The position numbers and the translations under genes are program-made. A stretch of DNA of 49,220 nucleotides, from contig JAJFKF010000125.1 of the NCBI GenBank assembly GCA_021773365.1, positions 1 through 49,220 on the forward strand, given 5' to 3'. Positions 35,929 through 44,947 of this stretch are shown in pieces. The DNA comes from Gammaproteobacteria bacterium (GTDB lineage Bacteria > Pseudomonadota > Gammaproteobacteria > Steroidobacterales > Steroidobacteraceae). The notes under the pieces were generated by a model. It had not been told where the DNA came from. It saw only the letters and a program-made list of their open reading frames with translations, and made no database searches. The stretch's first letter is position 1. Every line of letters begins with the position of its first letter.

Positions 35929-36657
35929 ATGATCGAGCTGCTGACAAGTCCGGAGGCCTGGCTGGCGTTCCTGACGTTGTCGGCGCTGGAGATCATCCTC
36001 GGCATCGACAACGTTATTTTCATCTCCATCCTGGTCGCGCGCCTGCCCAAGGAACGCCAGGAGTCGGCGCGTGTCACCGGCCTAGCGATGGCCATGTTCA
36101 CGCGCATCGCGCTGCTGTTCTCCATCGTCTGGCTGACGCGGTTGACGCATCCGTGGTTCGAGGTATTCGGGCTGGCGGTGTCGGGGCGTGATCTCATCCT
36201 CTTTCTCGGTGGTTTGTTCCTGCTGGCCAAGAGCGTGCTGGAGATCCATCACACGCTGGAGGGTGCGGAGGCGCCGCAGGGGCCGAAACGGGTGTTCGCC
36301 AGTTTCGCGGCCATCGTGACGCAGATTGCCGTCATCGATATTGTTTTCTCGCTGGATTCGGTGTTTACGGCGGTGGGGCTGTCGAAGGATGTGCCTATTA
36401 TGGTGGCGGCTATTGTGATCGCCATCATCGTGATGATGTGGTTGTCGCGCAGCATCAGCGCGTTTATCGAGCGGCATCCAACGTTGAAGGTGCTGGCGCT
36501 GGCTTTCCTCATCCTGATCGGGATGGCGCTGGTGGCGGAGGGGCTGCACTTCGATATTCCTAAGGGCTATCTGTATTTTGCTATGGCTTTTTCGATTACG
36601 GTCGAGGCGATCAATATTCAGTTGCGGAAGCGAATGGCGGAGAGGCGGCGCGGCTGA
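35929..36657 (+). CDS. TerC-family integral membrane protein
   Basis: The 242-residue protein has about seven membrane helices. It carries the conserved acidic motifs of the family, SALEIILGIDNVIFISILVA near residue 20 and VIDIVFSLDSVFTAVGL near residue 140. YjgP-like neighbours are absent. TerC/YkoY-type proteins export metal ions such as manganese, often to protect exported metalloproteins; closeness to secDF fits that. The specific ion is not deducible. The start codon lacks a clear ribosome binding site, consistent with read-through from secF. Confidence 0.92.
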   Translation: MIELLTSPEAWLAFLTLSALEIILGIDNVIFISILVARLPKERQESARVTGLAMAMFTRIALLFSIVWLTRLTHPWFEVFGLAVSGRDLILFLGGLFLLAKSVLEIHHTLEGAEAPQGPKRVFASFAAIVTQIAVIDIVFSLDSVFTAVGLSKDVPIMVAAIVIAIIVMMWLSRSISAFIERHPTLKVLALAFLILIGMALVAEGLHFDIPKGYLYFAMAFSITVEAINIQLRKRMAERRRG

Positions 36658-36686
36658 ATCGGAGGCGGGCGTCGGGCGCGGGTGCC

Positions 36687-36962
36687 GGACCTGGGCGGCG
36701 GTCCCGGATGGGGTGCGTTTTCCACGGCGCGGGGTCCAGCCCGCATTTCTCACGCGATGTTGAGTTGGTGCCCGGCAGGTTGCGGGCGGGGGAGGGGTTT
36801 TCCGGGCCGCCGTGAATACGTCCCTGTAGGCTTCGGGAAAAACATCCTGTTTTTCACGACCCGGAAAACCCCTCCCCCACCCACAACCTGCAGGGAGGTC
36901 GTGCCGCGCGTGAGAAATGCCAGTCACGCCGGTATTGCCATGCGTGCCCGCCGCCCGGGTCC
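36687..36962. repeat. nested long inverted repeat (copy 1)
   Basis: Three nested arm pairs are visible: 36687-36701 with 36948-36962 (14 of 15 match), 36743-36756 with 36907-36920 (perfect, 14 bp) and 36776-36806 with 36860-36890 (29 of 31). The central segment 36809-36832 (GCCGTGAATACGTCC, then AGGCT) is related to one in copy 2. The element fills the 352-bp gap between the convergent TerC and cysteine desulfurase genes. It could act as a two-way terminator or be a mobile REP-like repeat. Confidence 0.85.
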
Positions 36963-37009
36963 GCCCACCGTCGGCGCCATGTCTCGGGTGGGGTGGTGTG
37001 AAGCCTTCC

Positions 37010-38536
37010 TTATTGAGTTGTTGCTGCCTTCAGGGCGTCTTCTACTATCAGCATGCGGCCCAGTTTGTGTTGGGGGGCGTGGGCGGCGGTTAGCAGGGCG
37101 CGGGGGCCTTCGGGGAGGGGGTTGTCGGTTGCGCGGCCTGGGAGGTTTGTTTGCAGCCATTCGCAGGCGGCCAGGGTGTGGGGGCAGCCCCAGGCCTGGT
37201 GGCGGGCTGATTTGATGCGGCCGTGCTCGATGTTCAGCAGCCAGCGTATCCATGTGCCCTGTCGTTCTGATCCGGCTTCGCCGGTGTGCAGGGTGTTGGC
37301 GTCTGGCGGGAGGGGGTTGGCGGGACTGAGTTGGCGCAGGCGTTGCACGGTGTGGGTGATGATTTCGATGGCGTTGTCGATGTCGGCTTCGGTGGTGAAG
37401 CGGCCGAGGCTGAGGCGCAGGGAGGCTTCGGCGAGTACGTCGCTGCGGCCGAGGGTGCGCAGCACGTAGGAGGGCTCTGCGGTGGCGGAGTTGCAGGTCG
37501 AGCCGCTGGAGACGGACAGGTGCAGCAGGCCGGTGCGCAGGCTTTCGCCTTCGACGCCTTCGAAGGAGAGGTTGAGGATGTGCGGCACGGTGCTGGCGGT
37601 TTGTGCGGATGTTGCGGGGTTGGGCAGTACGCCGCCGATGGCGCTGAGGCCGTGCCACAGTCGCTGACGCAGGGTGAGTATGCGTTGTGTGTCGGCTTCG
37701 GCCTGCGCGGCGGCGATTTCGCTGGCCAGGCCGAAGCCGGCGATCTGGTGGGTGGCCAGTGTGCCTGGACGCAGGCCCTGTTCGTGGCCGCCGCCAGACA
37801 TCAGGGGTTCCAGGTTTGTCCGTTTGCGGGCGTATAGCGCGCCGATGCCCTTGGGGCCGTAGAGTTTGTGGGCGCTCAGGGAGAGCAGGTCGATGCAGGC
37901 AGACTCCACGTCGACGGGGAGTTTGCCGGCGCTCTGCGCGGCATCGACGTGGAAGGGCACGCCGCGTTCACGGCATAGGCGGCCGATGGTGGCAATGTCA
38001 TTGATGGCGCCGGTTTCATTGTTCACGTGCATGAGGGACACCAGCACGGTGTCGGCCGTGAAGGCGTCGGCGACCTGCAGCGGTTCGATGGTTCCTGCGC
38101 CGCCGGCGGGCGGTGTCAGGTAGGTGATCCGCCAGCCTTCCTTTTCCAGCTGCCGGCAGGGTTCGAGCACGGACTTGTGTTCGGTGCGCGAGGTGATGAT
38201 GTGTCCGGGTGCGAGCGGCTGGCGCGTGGTACGCCGGGCGCGCTGGAGGTGGCGGGCGGTGCCGAGGATGGCGAGGTTGTTGGCTTCGGTGGCGCAGGAG
38301 GTCCAGACGATCGACGCGGGGGATGCGCCGATCAGCGCGGCAACCTGCGCGCGTGCGTGTTCGATGGCCGCGTTCGCAATGACGCCGGCGGGGTGCGTGG
38401 ATGTGGGGTTGGCGAAGGCGCCGTCGAATGTCAGGTACTGCGCCATCGTTGCGGCGACGCGAGGGTCGACGGGCGTAGTGGCGGCGTAGTCCAGATAAAC
38501 CGGCGCCGTGGACGGAGCTTGCGCCGTGGCGCTCAT
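37010..38536 (-). CDS. IscS-type cysteine desulfurase fused to a degenerate IscU-like domain
   Basis: Residues 1-400 of this 508-residue protein are a class V aminotransferase-fold cysteine desulfurase: YLDYAATTPVD, HVNNETGAIND, VDAAQSAGK, the PLP lysine Lys224 in LSAHKLYGPKGIG, and active-site Cys348 in SVSSGSTCNSA. Residues about 418-506 resemble the IscU scaffold (AGSERQGTWIRWLL; AWGCPHTLAAC; LGRMLIVEDALKAA). Only the middle cluster-binding cysteine is kept (Cys451); the positions of the first and last cysteines hold other residues. It overlaps trmJ by four bases (ATGA). In many gammaproteobacteria trmJ also neighbours iscRS, so an iron-sulfur or tRNA-thiolation role is plausible. Confidence 0.88.
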   Translation of the reverse strand: MSATAQAPSTAPVYLDYAATTPVDPRVAATMAQYLTFDGAFANPTSTHPAGVIANAAIEHARAQVAALIGASPASIVWTSCATEANNLAILGTARHLQRARRTTRQPLAPGHIITSRTEHKSVLEPCRQLEKEGWRITYLTPPAGGAGTIEPLQVADAFTADTVLVSLMHVNNETGAINDIATIGRLCRERGVPFHVDAAQSAGKLPVDVESACIDLLSLSAHKLYGPKGIGALYARKRTNLEPLMSGGGHEQGLRPGTLATHQIAGFGLASEIAAAQAEADTQRILTLRQRLWHGLSAIGGVLPNPATSAQTASTVPHILNLSFEGVEGESLRTGLLHLSVSSGSTCNSATAEPSYVLRTLGRSDVLAEASLRLSLGRFTTEADIDNAIEIITHTVQRLRQLSPANPLPPDANTLHTGEAGSERQGTWIRWLLNIEHGRIKSARHQAWGCPHTLAACEWLQTNLPGRATDNPLPEGPRALLTAAHAPQHKLGRMLIVEDALKAATTQ

Positions 38537-39276
38537 GCCTTGTCGCCTGCAGTGCGGCGCCGCTGCTGCACGGCGGTGAGGAAGCCGCGCAGGATGTTCA
38601 TCTCATTGCGGTCCAGTTCGGCGCGGCTGAACAACCGGCGCAGGCGGCCCATGAGGTGATCGCCGGACTGGGTGCGGTCGAGGAACTGCACCTGCGCCAG
38701 CACTTCTTCCAGGTGTTCGAACAGGTACTGCATTTCCTTCGCAGTGGCGGGGGGTGCTTCGCGTTCGGGCGGCGTGATGGTGGTGCCACGGGCCTGGTAG
38801 AGCTCGTAGCACAGCACCTGCACGGCCTGGGAGAGATTAAGCGACTCGTATTCGGGATTGGCGGGGATGCGGATCAGCCAGTTGCAGCGGGTCAGTTCCT
38901 CGTTGGTCAGGCCGAAGCGCTCCGAGCCGAACAGCAGCGCCGCCGGTGCGGTGCCTGCAGTGGCGGTGTGCTGCAGCAGCCTGCCCGCCGCTTCGCGGGC
39001 GTCGAACACCTTCCAGTAATGCATGCGCGTGCGCGCCGTGGCGCCGGTCACCAGCGAGCAATCGGCAATGGCCTCATCCAGTGTCTGCACCACGCGGGCC
39101 CGCTGCAGCACGTCTTCCGCGCCCGAGGCGCGCGCGGTGGCCTCCTCGCTGGGGAAGTCTTTTGGCCGCACCAGTACCAGGTCCTCGATGGCCATGTTCT
39201 TCATTGCGCGGGCTACGGCGCCGATGTTGCCGGGGTGGGAGGTGTCGATGAGGACGATGCGAATAGGCACTGACAT
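38533..39276 (-). CDS. trmJ: tRNA (cytidine/uridine-2'-O-)-methyltransferase TrmJ
   Basis: ATG 39276 begins the conserved IRIVLIDTSHPGNIGAVARA and gives 247 residues, normal for TrmJ. The SPOUT fold motifs are present: LVTGATARTR, LLFGSERFGLTNEEL and IPANPEYESLNLSQAVQVL. The C-terminal helical extension has LDRTQSGDHLMGRLRRLF. It 2'-O-methylates position 32 of tRNAs. It is first in a two-gene unit with the cysteine desulfurase fusion and is divergent from suhB across 50 bases. Confidence 0.95.
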   Translation of the reverse strand: MSVPIRIVLIDTSHPGNIGAVARAMKNMAIEDLVLVRPKDFPSEEATARASGAEDVLQRARVVQTLDEAIADCSLVTGATARTRMHYWKVFDAREAAGRLLQHTATAGTAPAALLFGSERFGLTNEELTRCNWLIRIPANPEYESLNLSQAVQVLCYELYQARGTTITPPEREAPPATAKEMQYLFEHLEEVLAQVQFLDRTQSGDHLMGRLRRLFSRAELDRNEMNILRGFLTAVQQRRRTAGDKA

Positions 39277-39326
39277 GAAGAAAGGCTCGGGTGAGGTCGT
39301 GGGCGTCTGATATTCTACCCGCCTCC

Positions 39327-40124
39327 ATGCAACCACTCATGAACATAGCCGTGCGCGCCGCGCGCCGCGCGGGCGATCTGATCGTCCGTGCCATTCCGCG
39401 CCTGGATGCCGTGCAGGTGGAGACCAAGGGCCGCAATGATTTCGTCAGCGAGGTCGACCGCATGGCCGAGCAGGAGATCATCGCCACCATCCGCCGCCTG
39501 TATCCCGATCATGCCTTTCTCGCCGAGGAAAGCGGGCAGAGTGGGGACGGGGAGTATCTGTGGATCATCGATCCGTTGGATGGCACCACCAATTTCCTGC
39601 ATGGATTTCCCGTTTTCAGCGTCTCTATCGCCCTGCAGCGGCGCGGGCGGCTGGAACAGGCGGTGGTGTATGACCCGCTGCGCCAGGAGCTGTTCACCGC
39701 CTCGCGCGGAGACGGCGCGCAGCTCGACGGCAAGCGCATTCGCGCCAGCAAGCTGCGCGGCCTGGAAGGGGCGCTGATCGGCACCGGCTTTCCCTACCGC
39801 GAGAACGCCCGCTGGATGGAACCCTACATGGACATGCTCAAGGCCGTGATGACCAACACTGCGGGCATCCGCCGGCCCGGCTCCGCTGCCCTGGACCTGG
39901 CCTACGTGGCGGCGGGGCGGATCGACGGGTTCTGGGAGCTGGGGCTCAAGCCCTGGGACACCGCCGCCGGCACGCTGCTCATCCAGGAGGCCGGCGGGCG
40001 CATCGGCACGCTGGGCGGGGATGAGTACCGCCAGGGCGGCAACGTGATTGCCGGCAATCCCAAGGTATACGAGGCGCTGCTGGCGCTGCTGGCGCCGTAC
40101 ATTCCGCAGGAACTGCAGGACTGA
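39327..40124 (+). CDS. suhB: inositol monophosphatase family protein SuhB
   Basis: ATG 39327 gives 265 residues. The Mg-binding motifs are present: AEESG, WIIDPLDGTTNFLHGFPVFS and KPWDTAAGTLLIQEAGG. SuhB hydrolyses inositol phosphates in vitro and in enterobacteria helps rRNA antitermination complexes. The divergent trmJ-suhB arrangement is conserved in many gammaproteobacteria, supporting the SuhB name over a generic phosphatase. Confidence 0.93.
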   Translation: MQPLMNIAVRAARRAGDLIVRAIPRLDAVQVETKGRNDFVSEVDRMAEQEIIATIRRLYPDHAFLAEESGQSGDGEYLWIIDPLDGTTNFLHGFPVFSVSIALQRRGRLEQAVVYDPLRQELFTASRGDGAQLDGKRIRASKLRGLEGALIGTGFPYRENARWMEPYMDMLKAVMTNTAGIRRPGSAALDLAYVAAGRIDGFWELGLKPWDTAAGTLLIQEAGGRIGTLGGDEYRQGGNVIAGNPKVYEALLALLAPYIPQELQD

Positions 40125-40262
40125 TTGAATTGGTGATCGCACTGGTGATCGCCCTGATAATGGCCCTGGCGTCCACGCCCGCCCCCCCGCCACGCTCGCA
40201 ATCGCCGCGGTGGTTGTGTAGAGTCCCCCGCCGAAAAGAGCCCCCTATAAAGGCAAAAACGT

Positions 40263-41759
40263 ATGCAGAACAAAGGCCTCTTCATCGTCAAGCCCGTCTC
40301 CGCGTCGCCGCATGTCGATGCCGGCGAACCTGTCGAAGGCGGGTTGGGGGGCGAAGTTTCCCTCAAGCGCGTACTGACCGCACGACACCTGCTGCTGCTG
40401 GGCATTGGCGCAATTATCGGCGCCGGCATCTTTGTGATGACTGGGCAGGCCGCGGCCAATCACGCCGGCCCGGCCATCATGCTCAGTTTCGTGCTCGCCG
40501 GTCTGGCCTGTACCTTTGCCGGATTGTGCTACGCGGAGTTCGCCGCGATGATCCCGGTCTCGGGCAGCGCCTACAGCTACACCTACGCCACGCTGGGTGA
40601 GGCGGTGGCCTGGTTCGTCGGCTGGAGCCTGGTGCTGGAGTATCTGTTCGCCGCCTCCGCGGTGGCCGTGGGCTGGTCGGCCTACACCATCAGTTTCATG
40701 GAGTCCGTGGCCCATATGATGGGCTCGCAATGGGCCTTCCCGGCCGCGCTGGCTTCAGCGCCACTGAGCTACGCCAACGGGGAGTTCGCCGCCACCGGTG
40801 CGCTGTTCAACCTGCCCGCGGTGCTCATCGTCGCTGCCGTGGGTACCCTGTGCTACGTCGGCATCCGCCAGTCAGCCACGGCCAACGCCGTCATCGTGGC
40901 GATCAAGGTCACGGTGATCCTGGCGCTGATCGGATTCGGTTCGCAGTACGTCGATGCTGACAACTGGATGCCGTTCATTCCGGAGAACGAGGGTGGGGAC
41001 CGCTTCGGCTGGCCCGGCGTGCTGCGCGCGGCCTCGATCGTGTTCTTCGCCTACATCGGCTTCGATGCGGTCTCCACCGCCGCTCAGGAGGCGAAAAACC
41101 CGCAGCGCGACATGCCTATCGGCATCCTCGGTTCGCTGGTGGTTTGCACCATCCTGTACATCATCGTGGCGGCGGTGCTCACCGGCATGGTGCCCTTCGA
41201 AACGCTGAACACGGCCAAGCCGGTGGCCACGGCGCTGGAGCCCTATCCCAGCCTGACCTGGCTGAAGTTCGCCGTGGAAATCGGCGCGGTGGCGGGCCTC
41301 AGTTCGGTCATCCTGGTCATGATGATGGGTCAGCCGCGCATCTTCTTCGCCATGTCGCGCGACGGGCTGCTGCCGCCGTTCTTCGGCAAGGCGCATCCGA
41401 AGTACTGCACGCCGCACAATGCCACCGTGGTGGTGGCCGTGGTGGCGGCGCTCCTGGCGGCGTTTTTCCCGCTGGGTGTGCTGGGTGATCTGGTGTCCAT
41501 GGGCACGCTGCTGGCCTTTGCGACGGTGTGTGCGGGTGTGTTCGTCCTGCGCCGCACCCGTCCGGACTTGCCGCGGTCCTTCCGCGTTCCGGCGGTGCCG
41601 GTGATCAGCACGCTGGGTGTGCTGTCCTGCCTGTCGCTGATCGGTTTCATGGGCTGGTACAACTGGACGCTGCTGGGCGCGTGGACGGTGATCGGCTTCA
41701 TCATCTACTTCGGCTACGGCTACCGGCACAGCTTGCTGCGGAAGGGCGAATCTCGCTGA
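40263..41759 (+). CDS. APC-family amino acid permease
   Basis: The 498-residue protein has a hydrophilic N-terminus of about 35 residues and then roughly 12-13 membrane helices. Helix 1 carries the substrate-binding glycine motif LLGIGAIIGAGIFVMTGQAA; FFAYIGFDAVSTAAQEAKNP is the conserved helix 6 region. This resembles the bacterial cationic amino acid transporter branch (YhdG-like). Substrate is not certain. It is a single gene; the 138-bp gap upstream has a short tandem GGTGATCGC repeat and no clear promoter. Confidence 0.9.
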   Translation: MQNKGLFIVKPVSASPHVDAGEPVEGGLGGEVSLKRVLTARHLLLLGIGAIIGAGIFVMTGQAAANHAGPAIMLSFVLAGLACTFAGLCYAEFAAMIPVSGSAYSYTYATLGEAVAWFVGWSLVLEYLFAASAVAVGWSAYTISFMESVAHMMGSQWAFPAALASAPLSYANGEFAATGALFNLPAVLIVAAVGTLCYVGIRQSATANAVIVAIKVTVILALIGFGSQYVDADNWMPFIPENEGGDRFGWPGVLRAASIVFFAYIGFDAVSTAAQEAKNPQRDMPIGILGSLVVCTILYIIVAAVLTGMVPFETLNTAKPVATALEPYPSLTWLKFAVEIGAVAGLSSVILVMMMGQPRIFFAMSRDGLLPPFFGKAHPKYCTPHNATVVVAVVAALLAAFFPLGVLGDLVSMGTLLAFATVCAGVFVLRRTRPDLPRSFRVPAVPVISTLGVLSCLSLIGFMGWYNWTLLGAWTVIGFIIYFGYGYRHSLLRKGESR

Positions 41760-41804
41760 GTTGCTGAGTTTGGCTCGGTGGAACCCTGTTCGAGGGCTTG
41801 CCGG

Positions 41805-41925
41805 GCCGGGTCTGTGGTCCGGCCAGGGGTTTTCGGGGACGCCGTAAATCCATCCATGGAGGCTCTGGGTTCGGCATCCTGCCTCACACAGCCCCTAAAA
41901 CCCCTAGCCAAACCACAGACCCGGC
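41805..41925. repeat. long inverted repeat (copy 2)
   Basis: Positions 41805-41838 pair with 41892-41925 (30 of 34 match). The core 41841-41864 (GCCGTAAATCCATCC, then AGGCT) matches the core of copy 1 at 19 of 24 positions, although the arms differ in sequence. It lies in the convergent gap between the permease and the Lrp gene. Confidence 0.82.
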
Positions 41926-41991
41926 CGAGAAGCGGTCGTGGTGGCTGGTCGGGGGCACAGCGCGCAAGCACGAACACGCGCAGGCCCATCA

Positions 41992-42120
41992 GCTCGGTCT
42001 GCAGGGGCGGGGAGGGCTTTGCGGGGATGTGAAAAACCATGGATGGTTTTTCCCAAGGCCCCCATGGATGGGGTCTTGCGGCCGGTCCCCGCAAAGCACT
42101 CCCCGCCCCTCAGCCCGAGC
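41992..42120. repeat. long inverted repeat (copy 3)
   Basis: Positions 41992-42027 pair with 42086-42120 with one indel and two mismatches. Two smaller hairpins sit inside, one the palindrome of 42031-42052 (GAAAAACCAT and its complement) and one with GGCCCCCATGG. Together they would give a cloverleaf-like fold. It shares the convergent gap with copy 2, ending 49 bases before the Lrp stop. Confidence 0.8.
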
Positions 42121-42168
42121 CCGGCACCACAGTCAGTGGCATTGGAATCGACCGGCGGATTTCCGCCG

Positions 42169-42633
42169 TCATTCCACCGGCAACGCCGTAGTCGACTTCA
42201 TCCGGTTCAGCACAAAGCTGGTGTTCACCGATCTTACCGCCGGGTTCTGCAGCAGGAACTTCGTCAGGAACTGCTGGAAGTCGGCCATGCTGCGCGCCAC
42301 CACTTTCAGCAGGTAGTCGTATTCGCCGGACATCATGAACGACTCCTGCACTTCGGGGCGCTCGCGTATGAGGTCGCCGAAGGCCTTGACTGAGTCGGGG
42401 TGGTGGTTCTCCAGGGAGACATGCGAGAAGGCGGTGATGGTGAATCCCACGCGCTCGGCGTCGAGGACAGCGGAGTACTGGGTGATCACGCCTTCCTTTT
42501 CCAGTCGTCGCAGGCGTCGCCAGCAGGGGGCGGGGCTCAGGCCCACCTTTCTGGCCAGCTCCTGATTGGTCTGGCGCGCGTCACGCTGCAGTTCGCGCAG
42601 GATGCGCGTGTCGGTCTTGTCCAGTGGCGCCAT
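42169..42633 (-). CDS. Lrp/AsnC-family regulator, probable BkdR-type
   Basis: ATG 42633 begins MAPLDKTDTRILRELQRDAR and gives 154 residues, normal for the family. The helix-turn-helix is QTNQELARKVGLSPAPCWRR, and the RAM ligand-binding domain follows (VQESFMMSGEYDYLLKVVAR). It is divergent from a branched-chain 2-oxoacid dehydrogenase operon. In Pseudomonas an Lrp homologue (BkdR) in the same position activates bkd genes in response to branched-chain amino acids. The same role is inferred here. The 139-bp gap contains GATATAGCGATATA (42656-42669), a possible binding site. Confidence 0.88.
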   Translation of the reverse strand: MAPLDKTDTRILRELQRDARQTNQELARKVGLSPAPCWRRLRRLEKEGVITQYSAVLDAERVGFTITAFSHVSLENHHPDSVKAFGDLIRERPEVQESFMMSGEYDYLLKVVARSMADFQQFLTKFLLQNPAVRSVNTSFVLNRMKSTTALPVE

Positions 42634-42772
42634 GGCAATAATCTTGCGGTGATATAGCGATATACACGCAGAACGTGCCATCAGGGACGCATAAAAGCAA
42701 GGAAAGACAGCATATTGCCGGGTCACGCTTCTAAGATCGCTGCCAGCGCCTTTCCCTGTGCAGGAGTGAACG

Positions 42773-44884
42773 ATGAATCCACCCGCCGCTTCCCCGGTCC
42801 AGCGCCTTCCCGATTCAGCCCCGACTCCGGACTGGCCGCGGGTGGCCTACCGGGTGTTGCTGTCGCGGGCGCTGGATGAGCTCGAAGAGAAGCAGCTGCT
42901 GCCCCAGCGGAAGGTGCTGTATCAGTTCTGCGCCCGCGGTCATGATCTCAGTCAGACGCTGCTGGCCGAGCAACTCACCGGCGCGCATGACGGCGCCGGG
43001 GTCTACTACCGCTCCCGCCCGCTGATGCTGGCGCTGGGGCTCAGTGTCGAGGACGCGCTGGCGTCCACCATGATGCGCGCCGGCGGTGTGAGCGACGGGC
43101 GGGATATCGGCATGGTGTTCAATCTGCCGCGTTCCGAGGCGCATCCGGTCACCGGATTGCCGGTGTGCGGCGGCGTCGGCGCGCAGTACACGCCGGCGGT
43201 GGGCTGGGCGCAGGCGCTGGTGTATCGCGCACGCACGCTCAAGGACGACGCCTACGCCGGCAGCATCGCGGTGGTCCATGGCGGCGACGCCTCCGTGGCC
43301 ACCAATGGTTTCTGGTCGGCATTGACCATCGCCACCACCGAGCGGCTGCCGCTGCTTTTCTTCATTGAAGACAATGGCTATGGCATTTCCGTGCCGGGAA
43401 CCCGACAGACGCCGGGTGGGGATATCGCCGCCAACCTCGCCTCCTTTGGCAATCTGCAGGTGCTGACCGGTGATGGTGCTGATCCGGAGGATGCAGCCCG
43501 GCAGATTGCGATGGCGGTGTCCGCGGTGCGTACCTGGAAGGGCCCGGTGCTGTTGCGATTGAAGGTGCCGCGACTCAGCGGCCATTCCGGGCAGGACACA
43601 CAGACCTACAAGCCTGCCGAGCTGCTGGCCGAGGAGCGCAGCCGCGATCCGCTGGACAGGCTGAAGAAATTCCTGGTGCCGGAACAGATGTCACAGCAGG
43701 CCTGGGATGAGCTGCAGGCGCGCGCCGGACAAACGGTGCAGCAGGCGCTGCAGCAGGTGGAGCAGCGGCCGCAGCCCGATCCGACGACGCTCACCCGCCA
43801 TGTGTTTACTGAAACTGACGCCGGCGGGCAGCCCGTGCTGCAGCAGCAGGGTGGCCTGGGTCCCGAAGGACATCGTCATCCCGTCGGCACCAGCGAGCCG
43901 CAGCCGGAACCGACGCGTATCAACATGCTGACGGCCATCCGGCGCACGCTGGAGCACGAGCTCGGCGTCAACCCGAAAGTCGTGGTGTTCGGCGAGGACG
44001 TGGGGCCCAAGGGCGGCGTGCATGCCGCGACGCTGGGCCTGCAGGAGAAGTTTGGCGAGGCGCGCGTGTTCGACACCAGCCTCTCGGAGGAGGGCATCAT
44101 CGGTCGTGCCGTGGGTATGGCGATGGCGGGACTGATGCCGGTGCCGGAGATCCAGTTCCGCAAGTACGCCGATCCGGCCGCCGAGCAGCTCAATGACTGC
44201 GGCACTCTGCGCTGGCGTACGGCCAATCGCTTTGCCGCGCCCATCGTGGTGCGTATTCCGGGTGGCTTTTTCAAGTGTGGTGATCCCTGGCACAGCCAGA
44301 CCAATGAGGTGCAGTGGGTGCACGGCATCGGCTGGCGGGTGGCGGCGCCGTCCAATGCCGAGGATGCGGTGGGTTTGTTGCGCGCGGCATTGCGCGGCAA
44401 TGATCCGACGATATTCTTCGAGCATCGCGCCATGCTCGACGGCGCCTGGGCACGGCGGCCCTATCCGGGCGATGACTACGTGCTGCCCTATGGCGTGGCG
44501 CGCATCACCCGCAGCGGCGTGCAACTGACGGTGGTGACCTGGGGCGCGCTGGTGGAGCGCTGCGAGGCGGCGGCAACACAATCGGGCGTGGACGCCGAGA
44601 TCATTGATCTGCGCACATTGATGCCGTGGGACCGGGCGGCCGTACTGGCCTCGGTGGAGAAAACCCGTCGCTGCCTCATTGTGCACGAGGACAACCTGAC
44701 GGCCGGTTTTGGCGCCGAGATCGCCGCCACGCTGGCGCAGGAGGCCTTCTTCAACCTGGATGCGCCGGTGCAGCGGCTCACCATGCCGGATATTCCCAGT
44801 CCGCACAGTCCGGTACTGCTCGAGGCTGCGGTACCCTCGGTGAAGAAGATCGCCCATACAATGACCGAGCTGGTCGCCATCTGA
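42773..44884 (+). CDS. 2-oxoacid dehydrogenase E1 component, fused alpha and beta subunits (branched-chain type)
   Basis: The 703-residue protein (AGGAG upstream) joins an alpha-like half (about 20-330) and a beta-like half (about 382-703). The alpha half has YYRSRPLMLALGL, the TPP-Mg motif as HGGDASVATNGFW and the distal asparagine in FIEDNGYGIS. The usual GDG reads GDA at 171-173. The beta half begins INMLTAIRRTLEHELG and has VFGEDVGPKGGVH, DTSLSEEGIIGRAVGMAMAG and EIQFRKYADPA. The E1 decarboxylates branched-chain 2-oxoacids and passes the acyl group to E2, encoded next. The divergent Lrp gene supports bkd function over pyruvate dehydrogenase. Confidence 0.85.
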   Translation: MNPPAASPVQRLPDSAPTPDWPRVAYRVLLSRALDELEEKQLLPQRKVLYQFCARGHDLSQTLLAEQLTGAHDGAGVYYRSRPLMLALGLSVEDALASTMMRAGGVSDGRDIGMVFNLPRSEAHPVTGLPVCGGVGAQYTPAVGWAQALVYRARTLKDDAYAGSIAVVHGGDASVATNGFWSALTIATTERLPLLFFIEDNGYGISVPGTRQTPGGDIAANLASFGNLQVLTGDGADPEDAARQIAMAVSAVRTWKGPVLLRLKVPRLSGHSGQDTQTYKPAELLAEERSRDPLDRLKKFLVPEQMSQQAWDELQARAGQTVQQALQQVEQRPQPDPTTLTRHVFTETDAGGQPVLQQQGGLGPEGHRHPVGTSEPQPEPTRINMLTAIRRTLEHELGVNPKVVVFGEDVGPKGGVHAATLGLQEKFGEARVFDTSLSEEGIIGRAVGMAMAGLMPVPEIQFRKYADPAAEQLNDCGTLRWRTANRFAAPIVVRIPGGFFKCGDPWHSQTNEVQWVHGIGWRVAAPSNAEDAVGLLRAALRGNDPTIFFEHRAMLDGAWARRPYPGDDYVLPYGVARITRSGVQLTVVTWGALVERCEAAATQSGVDAEIIDLRTLMPWDRAAVLASVEKTRRCLIVHEDNLTAGFGAEIAATLAQEAFFNLDAPVQRLTMPDIPSPHSPVLLEAAVPSVKKIAHTMTELVAI

Positions 44885-44947
44885 ATATTGGTCGCAGTTG
44901 TCCGCTGCCCCGTAGACGGGGCACGGGCAGCGTCAGGAGTTCCACGC

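Noticed and set aside
40131-40160. Tandem GGTGATCGC repeat after suhB
   Set aside because: Only two imperfect units, no sign of function or repeat expansion.
44888-44947. Upstream extension of the E2 gene
   Set aside because: The extension is not part of the lipoyl domain, and ATG 44948 has AGGAG in front and begins the domain properly.
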